Assembly (NCBI RefSeq): GCF_000188155.2
Contig: NZ_KE124774.1
Span: forward strand, 4,232,934-4,296,933
Source of the DNA: Methylocystis sp. ATCC 49242
Lineage (GTDB): Bacteria > Pseudomonadota > Alphaproteobacteria > Rhizobiales > Beijerinckiaceae
Length of the DNA stretch: 64,000 nt
Direction of reading: 5' to 3'
This document shows positions 19,217 to 27,457 of the stretch, piece after piece; the first letter of the stretch is position 1; every line of letters begins with the position of its first letter. The notes under the pieces are model-generated. The model worked only from the letters and a program-made list of their open reading frames with translations. It had not been told where the DNA came from and searched no databases. The position numbers were made by a program, and so were the translations under genes.

Positions 19217-21561
19217 AGCTGGTTCTTGGCCAGACGCGGGGCGGTCTGTTCGAGCGGCCGTTGCTTTGGAGCGCCGATCGTCATTGCACGGTCGGCGCGG
19301 ACGCAGGGCAGGCGCATCATCGCGATGGTGCCGAGCCCGAGTCGCGAGCGAATGCGCAACGCGCCGCCATGCAAATCGACCAGCGCGCGGGCGATGGCGA
19401 GGCCGAGCCCCGAGCCCTTCATGCCGTTCTCCATGAGGTCGGCGCTCTGCTCGAATGGCCGGCCGAGTCTCGAAATTGCGCGCGGATCTATGCCGCGGCC
19501 GGTGTCCTCGACAAAGATTGCGATCGCGGCGCCGTGGCGGCGCGCGCGAAGGCGTATGAAGCCGCCCGCATCCGTGAATTTGATGCTGTTGGAGAGCAGG
19601 ACGCCGAGCGCCTTGACGATGGCCGATTCGTCTCCGATGCAGCGCAGGCGGTCATCCGCCTCGGCCACGATCTGGATGTTTTTGGCGTCCGCGCGGGAAC
19701 GCCAGGAGGCGATGGCGCGGCGGGTCGCGTCGGCGACATTCACTTCGCGTTCGGCCAGGCGCACCAGTCCCGCCTCCAGTCGCGACATGTCGAGAATGTC
19801 GGACAGCACCTCGTTGAGGTAAGCGCCGCCCTGACGAATGTTGTTGCAATATTCGACATATTTCGGCGAGCCGAGGGAGCCGAAGGGCTCCGCCTGCATC
19901 ATTTCGGAAAAGCCGATGATCGCGTTGAGCGGGGTGCGCAGCTCGTGGCTCATGTTGGCGAGGAATTCGGACTTGGCCAGATAGGCCGCTTCGGCCTCCG
20001 CTTTCTGGTGGTGATATTGCTCCGCGAGAGTCGCAAGCTGCTGGGCCTGCATCTCGAGCGTCTGACGCGAGCGCGTGAGGTCCGTGACGCTCGCGGTGAG
20101 GCGGCGCTCCGACTCGAGCAGCTTCTCCTCGTTGCGCTTCAGCGCGGTGATGTCGGCGCCGACGGAGACGTAACCGCCGTCCTTCGTACGCCTCTCGTTG
20201 ATCTGCAGCCAGCGGCCGTCGGCGAGCCGCGCTTCATATGTGCGCGCGTCGGCGGCGCGCTGCTCGGCGGATGAAATTTCGGTCTGGATGAGCGGCGCCG
20301 TGGCGCGCATCATGATCTGCGCATAGGTCGCTCCGGCGATCGCCGCGTCGGCGGAGAGGCCATGGAGATCGAGAAACTTGGAATTGCAGGTGACGAGCCG
20401 GTTCTGCGCGTCCCACAGCACGAAGGCTTCCGAAATCGCGTCGATGGCGTCGCGCAGGCGCATGTTGGCGGTGGCCGTATGTTCGGCGAGGGCGCGCTGT
20501 TCGGAGACATCCACGGCGATGCCGACGAGATGCTTGCCCGGGTCGTTCGCCTCGTCCACGAGTTGCGCGCGCGCGCGCACCCAGATCCATCGGCCGTCCG
20601 CGTGCTTTGCGCGAAATTCGTGATCGACGCTTTTGGTTCTGGAGGCCGAGACCATTTCGGCGATCACCGTGAGGTCGCCATCCTCAGGATGAATGAGCGC
20701 GTTGAGTTCGCCAAAGGAGAGACAGCGCCGCTCGGCGGGAAGGCCGAGCATCTCGTACATTGAATCGGACCAGTAGATGCGCCCGCGCGCGATGTCCCAG
20801 TCCCATAATCCGCAGCGCCCGCGCGACAGCGCCGTCTCGAGCCGCTTGCGAATGAGCGCGTTCACATGCTCCACCGCCTGCCGGCGCCGCGTCTGCCGGA
20901 AATAGCCGTAAACGATGACGAGCAGCATCAGCGTCGTGAAGGCGAAGAGCAGCGCATAACGCGCCGCGATGGCGCGCCATTCTCCGAGCACATTGTCCAG
21001 CGGATAGATCATCGCCACCTGCCCGAAGGGCGTGGGCAGCTTATGCACCGTGGCGAGCGCCGGCGTGCCGTCGGCGAGCGTCACGCGCATCACGCCCGCC
21101 TTGTCGGCGAATTCGGTGAGCACCTGCCCGGCGCCGAGAACGTCGGCGAGCGTGACGTTCTTTGACTCGATCGGCGGAAACGCGGCGGCGACCCGGCCGT
21201 GGCCGTCCGTGACGAGAACGCGGCGGCCCCGCGCGAAGGCGCGATGCGGAACGATCTGGTTGAGGGGCTGGCCGAGCGACTGCGCGTCCGCCCGGATCTT
21301 TTCGTGCAGTTCGTGAGAAACAACGCGCGCGAAAAGCTCGAGGTCGGCGGTTGCGTCGTCGACAAGCTGGTCCTGCATCGTCGTCGCCATGGAGACGACA
21401 AAAGCCATCAACGACATCAGGCAGATAGATGAGGCGACGAAGGCCAGGCGCCGTAGCCAGGCGCCGTCGTTCGGATCCTTCTCGCCATTGTCGTCAAAGC
21501 GATACGCGCCCCACACCGTTTCGGCATGACTCATCGCACGAGCTGCGGAGGCGCGCGCCAT
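19117..21561 (-). CDS. Membrane PAS-domain sensor histidine kinase, PleC-like
   Basis: The product has 814 residues. TM1 (about residues 40-60) and TM2 (RYALLFAFTTLMLLVIVYGY) flank a periplasmic sensor of about 130 residues. Two or three PAS/PAC units follow (GLWDWDIARGRIYWS; AFVLWDAQNRLVTCNSKF). A coiled coil leads to HisKA (MSHELRTPLNAIIGFSEMM) and HATPase (GSGLGLAIARALVDLHGG), with about 60 disordered residues at the end. The H-box and the following EPFG..KYVEYC..I and LDMSRLEAG segments are those of the PleC/DivJ group, which acts on DivK/PleD-type regulators. ATG 21561 follows CGGAG. No receiver domain is present. The assignment to PleC itself is inference. Confidence 0.88.
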   Translation of the reverse strand: MARASAARAMSHAETVWGAYRFDDNGEKDPNDGAWLRRLAFVASSICLMSLMAFVVSMATTMQDQLVDDATADLELFARVVSHELHEKIRADAQSLGQPLNQIVPHRAFARGRRVLVTDGHGRVAAAFPPIESKNVTLADVLGAGQVLTEFADKAGVMRVTLADGTPALATVHKLPTPFGQVAMIYPLDNVLGEWRAIAARYALLFAFTTLMLLVIVYGYFRQTRRRQAVEHVNALIRKRLETALSRGRCGLWDWDIARGRIYWSDSMYEMLGLPAERRCLSFGELNALIHPEDGDLTVIAEMVSASRTKSVDHEFRAKHADGRWIWVRARAQLVDEANDPGKHLVGIAVDVSEQRALAEHTATANMRLRDAIDAISEAFVLWDAQNRLVTCNSKFLDLHGLSADAAIAGATYAQIMMRATAPLIQTEISSAEQRAADARTYEARLADGRWLQINERRTKDGGYVSVGADITALKRNEEKLLESERRLTASVTDLTRSRQTLEMQAQQLATLAEQYHHQKAEAEAAYLAKSEFLANMSHELRTPLNAIIGFSEMMQAEPFGSLGSPKYVEYCNNIRQGGAYLNEVLSDILDMSRLEAGLVRLAEREVNVADATRRAIASWRSRADAKNIQIVAEADDRLRCIGDESAIVKALGVLLSNSIKFTDAGGFIRLRARRHGAAIAIFVEDTGRGIDPRAISRLGRPFEQSADLMENGMKGSGLGLAIARALVDLHGGALRIRSRLGLGTIAMMRLPCVRADRAMTIGAPKQRPLEQTAPRLAKNQLYARSLRETAARMAGSDNTTRNPGSLSSMRNTP

Positions 21562-22064
21562 CAAATAGATCTCCGAAATTTTGGCGAACTCGCGAGCGAA
21601 CCGAACGCCGCCCGAATCACCTTCATTCGAATCTCTCAGGCCGTGATTGTCCAGACCTTAATTCGGCGTTAACGGCGCGTCTCGGCGCTGGAATCCATGG
21701 CGTGTTGACCCATATATAGGGGCTTGTGACCGGGGCTCGACAGGGCCGGCTCCGCCGCCCGGCGCGCGTCCGTGAGTAAGGCTTTGCCGGGCAACAGAAG
21801 TTTCCCGAACGCGCACATTCCGCGCGGCGTCGCTCCGGCGCTGTCCGGCCGCCGGCCCCGAGATGTGGGGTCGTCGAAACAGTCCCGAGCCGGCTTTTGG
21901 GCGGCGAGTCGTTTTGTCGCATGGTCAGACGCCCCTCGGCGCCGCTCACTCACCCCTCCGTCCTTCACTCCCTGCGAGTGTAGTGGGGCGCCCACAACGT
22001 CCGGTTGACGACGGCGGTCAAATCAAGTGCGACGCGGCGTCGGCCAGAATTTCGAGACGTCCAG
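21562..22064. other. 503-base gap between divergent genes, no supported gene
   Basis: This separates the PleC-like kinase start from the PLP decarboxylase start. All six frames show only short arginine-rich frames typical of noise. One AT-rich spot, TATATA at 21712-21717, stands in GC-rich DNA and could be part of a promoter. I compared the stretch from 21718 (GGGGCTTGTGACC) with remembered tmRNA, 6S, SRP and RNase P patterns and found no match. It is long enough for a leader or small RNA, but nothing is demonstrated. Confidence 0.5.
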
Positions 22065-23315
22065 ATGATGACCAGAATTCTCGCGGTTTTCCTGTCGGGC
22101 CTTTTGCTCTGCGCGCCCGCATTGGCGATCACGAAACAGGAGCGTCGCCGCGTCGACGCCTTCGCCGGGATGGCGCTCGAAAAGAGCCGGCGCATTGGCG
22201 GCTATCCCGTCAATCAGGACACCGCTCTGGAAGGCTTCTATAATTGGTACACAAAGCACAGGCTGTATCGCGCGTCTTTGAACAATGTAGGCAATCCGTG
22301 GTCGACGAGTCCCTACAGCCTCAACACCCACGCGTTTGAAAAAGAGGTCGTGTCCTATTTCGCAAAGCTCTATGGCTTTCCCGACGACAAGTTCTGGGGC
22401 TTCGTGACCGCGAGCGGCACGGACGGCAACAATCACGGGCTCTATTTTGGCCGGAAATATCTTCTGTCGAAATCATCGGCTCCGCCGATCGTCTATGTTT
22501 CGGAGGAGGCGCATTATTCGATCAAGAAACTCGCCGACGTGCAGAATCTCGAACTGCGTCTGATAAAGGCGAAGGAGATGGGCGAGATGGATCTGAAGGA
22601 TTTCGAGGCGAAGCTCGATCCGTCCCGTCCCGTGCTGGTGGTCATCGCATTAGGCACGACATTCAAGGGCGCGATCGACGATCAGGCGGCGATAAGGGAT
22701 ATACTGAAAGCGAAGCACAAGGGCCCGCAATACATCCATCTGGATGCTGCGCTTTTCGGCGGTTACCTGCCTTACGTGGACGGTGACGCGGCGAGCCTCG
22801 TCAATCATCAGCTTCAGAATTTCGATTCCATCGCCGTGTCGGGGCACAAGTTCTTTGGCTCTGATGAACCGATGGGCATTTTCATTTCCACCAGGGAAGC
22901 GTTCGACAATCTGAACCCGTTTCGGGTCGCCTATCTCAACGACGCCGTCCCGACGATCTCCTGTTCGCGAAGCGCGTTGGCGCCATTGAAATTCTGGTGG
23001 AAGATACGCTCGACGCCGATGGACAAATTCAGGGCCGCCGCCAATGGCATGATGCGCAACACGGACTATCTCGTCGAAGGGCTGAAGGCCACGGGCGTCA
23101 GGAGCTGGCGTAATCCTTTCTCGAGCACTGTGTTTTTCGAGCGGCCCGACGAAACGATCCTCGCGAAATATGATCTTGCGTCGGAGGAGAGCCCGACGCT
23201 CGGCAAGCTCGCGCATTTCATCGTCATGCCGCATGTCCACAACAAATTGATCGACGGTTTCATTCGGGACATGCGGAAATGGAAGATGCGGTCATCGCAG
23301 GCGTCGCCGCGATAA
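22065..23315 (+). CDS. Histidine-decarboxylase-like PLP enzyme with N-terminal signal peptide
   Basis: The product has 416 residues. The body is a group II PLP-dependent decarboxylase of the histidine-decarboxylase type: SGTDGNNHGLYFGR for the phosphate loop, His150 (EEAHYSIKK) to stack on PLP, Asp227 (HLDAALFGGYLP) and the Schiff-base Lys262 in SVSGHK-like IAVSGHKFFG. The N-terminus is unusual for the family: MMTRILAVFLSGLLLCAPALA looks like a classic Sec signal peptide with an ALA cleavage site. The start at ATG 22065 is preferred over an upstream frame extension because it begins this signal. An amine product exported or made in the periplasm is inference. It is a monocistronic unit ended by a strong terminator. 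Confidence 0.85.
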   Translation: MMTRILAVFLSGLLLCAPALAITKQERRRVDAFAGMALEKSRRIGGYPVNQDTALEGFYNWYTKHRLYRASLNNVGNPWSTSPYSLNTHAFEKEVVSYFAKLYGFPDDKFWGFVTASGTDGNNHGLYFGRKYLLSKSSAPPIVYVSEEAHYSIKKLADVQNLELRLIKAKEMGEMDLKDFEAKLDPSRPVLVVIALGTTFKGAIDDQAAIRDILKAKHKGPQYIHLDAALFGGYLPYVDGDAASLVNHQLQNFDSIAVSGHKFFGSDEPMGIFISTREAFDNLNPFRVAYLNDAVPTISCSRSALAPLKFWWKIRSTPMDKFRAAANGMMRNTDYLVEGLKATGVRSWRNPFSSTVFFERPDETILAKYDLASEESPTLGKLAHFIVMPHVHNKLIDGFIRDMRKWKMRSSQASPR

Positions 23316-23332
23316 CGGGCGATGATGCGGCT

Positions 23333-23371
23333 CCCGTTCGGCAAAGAGCGTTTTTGCCGAACGGGCTTTTT
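23333..23371 (+). terminator. Strong Rho-independent terminator after the PLP decarboxylase
   Basis: The arms at 23333-23345 (CCCGTTCGGCAAA) and 23353-23365 are a perfect 13-base inverted repeat with a 7-base loop, followed by C and five T residues. It lies 17 bases after the stop and only 14 bases from the stop of the convergent pepN gene. The T-run serves the plus strand only. Confidence 0.93.
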
Positions 23372-23384
23372 ATCCGGCTTCCGT

Positions 23385-26036
23385 TCAGGACAGCGCGCGT
23401 GTCGCAATATCCTTCACGTCGGCGGAGAGCGTCTCGCGCGCAAGCACTTCCCGCAGCTTCGCTTCGACGAGCGCGCGGCGGCGCGGCTCTAGCGTGCGCC
23501 ATGAACGCAGCGCCGAGAGCAGCCGCGCCGCGACCTGCGGATTCTTCGAATCGAGGTCGAGAACGATGCGCGTCAGGAGATCGTAGCCGGAACCGTCCAG
23601 CGCATGGAAGCGCGTGAGATTGCCGTTCGCGAAGGCGCCGATGAGCGAGCGCACGCGGTTCGGATTGGAGAGCGAGAAATCCGGATGCGCCATGAGATCG
23701 AGGACGCGCTGCGTCGTGGCCTCTTCCGGAATTGTCGCATGCAAGGCGAACCATTTGTCGATCACGAGCGCGTCGCCCGCGAATTGCTTGTAGAAAGCCG
23801 CGAAAGCGTCTTCGCGCGCCTGTCCGCCGATCAGCGCGAGCGCTGACAGCGCCGCCAGGCGGTCCGTCATGTTGCCGGCGGCGGCGAACTGACGCTGCGC
23901 GAGCGCGCGGCCCTTCTCTATATCGCCGGCGGCGATGAGATCGAGCGCGACGGCGCGCAACGAGCGCCGCCCGGCGCCGGCCGCGTCGGGCTTGAAGGGG
24001 CCGTTGTCAGCCATTCGCGCATAGAGCGCGTCGAGCTGCGGGAGAAGGGCGCGGCCGATTTCCTCGCGCAGCCCCATGCGCGCCGAAAAGAGGATGTCGG
24101 GATCGACATTCTCCCCCGCCTCGCGCGCGAGGTCGATTTCAGAGGGGAGCGACAGCGCCTGCGCGGCGAAGGCGGGATCGGCGTCGGCCTTTGCGAGGAG
24201 CGTGCGCAATGCGCCGACGAAACCCTGCGCATCTGGCGCCGGGGCGTTGTTCCGCGAAGCGTCCACACGCGCGAAGATTGCGCGCAGCGCGAGGCTTTGC
24301 GCCGCCTGCCATCGATTGAAGGGATCGTCGTCGCAGGCGAGGAGCCGCTCCAGGTCCGCGCTCGCCGGGGCGGGCTCGAGCCGCACGGGCGCCGAGAATC
24401 CGCGCAGCAGCGACGCCACCGGGCGCGAAGGCACGTCGCGAAAGGTGATGACGCGCGCGGGCTCCGAAAGTTCGATCACTCCGCGGCGCAACTCGTCCTC
24501 GCGCGCGTCGTCGCTCAGGAGATCGAGCTTCTCGCCATTCTCGCCGAAGAGCGCGAAAGCGACGGGGATCACCACTGGTTTCTTCGTGTCCTGCCCCGGC
24601 GTGGGACGTGTCTGCTGGCGCAGCGTCAGCGCAAAGGTCCGGGCGTCGGGGTCATAGGCGCCCTCGCTCGACAGCGCCGGCGTGCCGGCCTGGCTGTACC
24701 ACAGCGCGAAATGCGACAGGTTGCGGCCGGAGGCTTCGGCGAAACAGGAGAGGAAGTCCTCCACCGTCGCCGCCGTGCCGTCGAAGCGCTCGAAATAGAT
24801 GTCCATGCCGCGACGGAAATCGGCGTCGCCGATCAGCGTACGCAGCATGCGGATGATCTCGGCGCCTTTCTCATAGACCGTCGACGTGTAGAAGTTGTTG
24901 ATCTCGTGATAGACCTCGGGCCGTACCGGATGCGCGAGCGGCCCCGCGTCCTCGGGGAATTGCACGAGTCGAAGTCCGCGAACGTCGCTTATGCGCTCCA
25001 CCGCGCGCGAGCGCATGTCGGCGGAAAACTCCTGATCGCGAAAGACGGTGAGCCCTTCCTTCAGGCACAGCTGGAACCAGTCGCGACAGGTGATGCGGTT
25101 TCCCGTCCAGTTGTGGAAATATTCATGCGCGATGACGGCCTCGATGCCGGCGTAATCGGAGTCCGTCGCCGTCTCTGGCGAGGCCAGCACATATTTGTCG
25201 TTGAAGATGTTGAGGCCCTTGTTCTCCATCGCGCCCATGTTGAAGTCGGAGACGGCGACGATGTTGAACACGTCGAGATCATATTCGCGACCGAACTTCT
25301 CCTCGTCCCACCGCATGGAGCGCTTCAGCGCGTCCATGGCGTAGTCGGCCCGCGCCTCCTTGCCGTGCTCTACATAGATTGCAAGGTCGATCCTGCGGCC
25401 GGACATCGTGGTGAAAGTGTCGCGCACCACGCCGAGGTCGCCGCCGACGAGCGCGAAGAGATAGGAGGGCTTCGGGAAGGGATCGCGCCAGACGGCGTAA
25501 TGGCGCGTCGTGCCGGGAATATCTCCCGACTCCGCCGGATTGCCGTTGGAGAGGAGGATCGGCGCGTCGGTCTTCTCCGCCTCGATCCGGGTCGTATAGA
25601 CGCTCAGCACGTCGGGGCGGTCGAGGAAGTAGGAGATGCGGCGGAAACCTTCGGCCTCGCATTGCGTGCAATAGGCGGAGCCTGAACGGTAGAGTCCGGA
25701 AAGCTGCGTATTGGCGCTCGGGTTCACCTCGGTCTCGATTTCGAGGGTGAAGGGCGCGTCGGGGACGCTGAGCACCGTGAGGCTGTCGGGCGTCGCCGTA
25801 TATTCCGCCGGCCCCAGCGCGCGGCCGTCGAGCTTGACGCCGAGCAGCGCCAGATCGTCGCCGTCGAGCGTGAGCGGAGCGCCGGCGGCGCCTTTCGGGT
25901 TGCGGCGCAGCGACAGACGCGCGACGACCTTCGTGGCCGTTCGATGCAGCGCAATGTCCAGATCGACGGCGTCGATCAGAAAGTCGGCGGGGCGATAATC
26001 GACGAGGCGGACGGCGACATTGGATGGGTGGCGCAT
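23385..26036 (-). CDS. pepN: Aminopeptidase N (M1 family)
   Basis: The product is a zinc metallo-aminopeptidase of the cytoplasm that trims peptides from the N-terminus. From ATG 26036 (MRHPSNVAVRLVDYRP) it has 883 residues, close to E. coli PepN; the frame is open further upstream but that part has no M1 similarity. The exopeptidase motif GAMENKGLNIF and the zinc site HEYFHNWTGNR, with the third ligand in LKEGLTVFRDQEF, are intact. The C-terminal helical domain is complete, and the protein ends in DIATRALS. It is convergent with the PLP decarboxylase and divergent from the metal efflux operon. Confidence 0.96.
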   Translation of the reverse strand: MRHPSNVAVRLVDYRPADFLIDAVDLDIALHRTATKVVARLSLRRNPKGAAGAPLTLDGDDLALLGVKLDGRALGPAEYTATPDSLTVLSVPDAPFTLEIETEVNPSANTQLSGLYRSGSAYCTQCEAEGFRRISYFLDRPDVLSVYTTRIEAEKTDAPILLSNGNPAESGDIPGTTRHYAVWRDPFPKPSYLFALVGGDLGVVRDTFTTMSGRRIDLAIYVEHGKEARADYAMDALKRSMRWDEEKFGREYDLDVFNIVAVSDFNMGAMENKGLNIFNDKYVLASPETATDSDYAGIEAVIAHEYFHNWTGNRITCRDWFQLCLKEGLTVFRDQEFSADMRSRAVERISDVRGLRLVQFPEDAGPLAHPVRPEVYHEINNFYTSTVYEKGAEIIRMLRTLIGDADFRRGMDIYFERFDGTAATVEDFLSCFAEASGRNLSHFALWYSQAGTPALSSEGAYDPDARTFALTLRQQTRPTPGQDTKKPVVIPVAFALFGENGEKLDLLSDDAREDELRRGVIELSEPARVITFRDVPSRPVASLLRGFSAPVRLEPAPASADLERLLACDDDPFNRWQAAQSLALRAIFARVDASRNNAPAPDAQGFVGALRTLLAKADADPAFAAQALSLPSEIDLAREAGENVDPDILFSARMGLREEIGRALLPQLDALYARMADNGPFKPDAAGAGRRSLRAVALDLIAAGDIEKGRALAQRQFAAAGNMTDRLAALSALALIGGQAREDAFAAFYKQFAGDALVIDKWFALHATIPEEATTQRVLDLMAHPDFSLSNPNRVRSLIGAFANGNLTRFHALDGSGYDLLTRIVLDLDSKNPQVAARLLSALRSWRTLEPRRRALVEAKLREVLARETLSADVKDIATRALS

Positions 26037-26320
26037 GAATACCTCGAAAAGTGGAGAATCAGCTGAGCTTGTCTGGAATATAGGCGGATCGCGGCCGTTG
26101 GCGACGGCGCCGAGAGCGGCGTTGGAGGGGATTGTTACCGATTTTTCATTGGATAGCCCCTTCAGCGGGGCGAAATGGCTTGAGCCGGGCTCCTCCGACG
26201 GGCAAGATCGCTCCCGGCGCAGCTGAAATGCGGCGGCGCCATAATGACGCGCCCTTTCCGCGCAATGTCTGCCGCGCGCGCAAGCGGGGCGCACTCTCTC
26301 GGGGCTTTCCTGATTCTCAC

Positions 26321-27448
26321 ATGCGGCGAACGATCCTCCACACCCTTCTTCTCCTTCTCGTTTGCGGCGCGGCTGCGGCCCTCGGCGCTCCGGCGGGGAA
26401 TCAGCCGCCCCGTCGGGAGATTGTTGTCCCGCTGACCGACGATCAGGCGCGCGCCGCGGGGGTCGAGACGCAGCCCATCGAACCGGAAACGGGCATGGGC
26501 GAAATCGTCGTCCCCGGCGTGGTGACCGTCCCGCCGCAGCAGTTGCGCATCGTCGCCGCGCCCGCCGCCGGACTTATCGAGACCCTGCTCGTCGCCCCTG
26601 ACGAGGACGTCAAGGACGGCGACGCGATCGCGACGCTCAGATCCTCCGAGCTGGTCGAGGCGCAGCGCGCCTTCTTGCACGCCCTTTCGGACGCCAATCT
26701 CGCTTCCGAGAAACTGCGCAGGGACGAGCAGCTCTTCAAGGAGCGCATCATCGCCGAACGCCGGTTGATCGTCACTCGGGCCGAGGCGGGGCAGGCGCGT
26801 TCGTCGCTCGAGGAGCGACGGCAGATTCTCACGCTCGCCGGCATGACCGAAGCCGAGGTGTCGGCCCTGCAGCGTGACCGCAAGCTCGCCAGCACGCTCC
26901 TGGTTCGCGCGCCGCTCTCCGGCACGGTCCTCCAGCGGCACGGCACCACGGGCGAGCGCGTTCAGGCCTCCGCGCCGCTCGTCACCATCGCGCGGCTCGA
27001 TCCGATCTGGGTCAATCTGCAGGTGCCGCTTAGTCGCGCCGTCGCGCTCGAAAGCGTCGAGCGCGTCCATCTGCCCAGCGCGGGTCTCGACGGCCGGCTC
27101 ATCCGCATCGGCCATACCGTCGACATGGCGACCCAGTCCGTCACCGCGGTGGCGGAGTTTCGCTCCGGCAGAAGCCCCTTGCGGCCGGGGCAAGCCGTGC
27201 AGGCGATCCTGAAGGTGACGGGCGGCGGCGCTTCGCAATGGCGCGTTCCGGCGGACGCCGTCGTCAGCCACAAGAACCACAGCTGGGTTTTCGTCCGCGT
27301 CCCGGACGGATTCCGCGCGACGCCGGTCACGCTGATCTCGGAGACGCCGCATTTCGCCTCGGTGCAGGGCGGCCTGGCGGCCGGCGAGCGGGTGGCGACC
27401 CATGGTCTGCTCACATTGCTAGCCGAACTCGCCGAGGCGGAGAAATGA
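26321..27448 (+). CDS. RND efflux periplasmic adaptor (CusB/CzcB-like)
   Basis: The product has 375 residues. A signal peptide (MRRTILHTLLLLLVCGAAAA) is followed by a membrane-fusion protein layout: a barrel-sandwich part (RIVAAPAAGLIETLLVAPDEDVKDGDAI), an alpha-helical hairpin with acidic and basic heptads (residues about 115-170), then LVRAPLSGTVLQRHGTTGERV and beta-barrel domains. No N-terminal Met-rich or CusF-like domain is visible. It bridges the inner-membrane pump and outer-membrane channel encoded next. ATG 26321 starts the signal peptide; upstream frame extension is ignored. It is the first gene of an operon, 9 bases before the pump gene. No metal-sensing regulator is adjacent. Confidence 0.93.
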   Translation: MRRTILHTLLLLLVCGAAAALGAPAGNQPPRREIVVPLTDDQARAAGVETQPIEPETGMGEIVVPGVVTVPPQQLRIVAAPAAGLIETLLVAPDEDVKDGDAIATLRSSELVEAQRAFLHALSDANLASEKLRRDEQLFKERIIAERRLIVTRAEAGQARSSLEERRQILTLAGMTEAEVSALQRDRKLASTLLVRAPLSGTVLQRHGTTGERVQASAPLVTIARLDPIWVNLQVPLSRAVALESVERVHLPSAGLDGRLIRIGHTVDMATQSVTAVAEFRSGRSPLRPGQAVQAILKVTGGGASQWRVPADAVVSHKNHSWVFVRVPDGFRATPVTLISETPHFASVQGGLAAGERVATHGLLTLLAELAEAEK

Positions 27449-27457
27449 CAGAGCGCG

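Noticed and set aside
21718-21960. Possible tmRNA, 6S or RNase P RNA
   Set aside because: GGGGCTTGTGACC..CTCGACAGG looked like a tmRNA 5' end, but no tag frame or matching T-arm was found.
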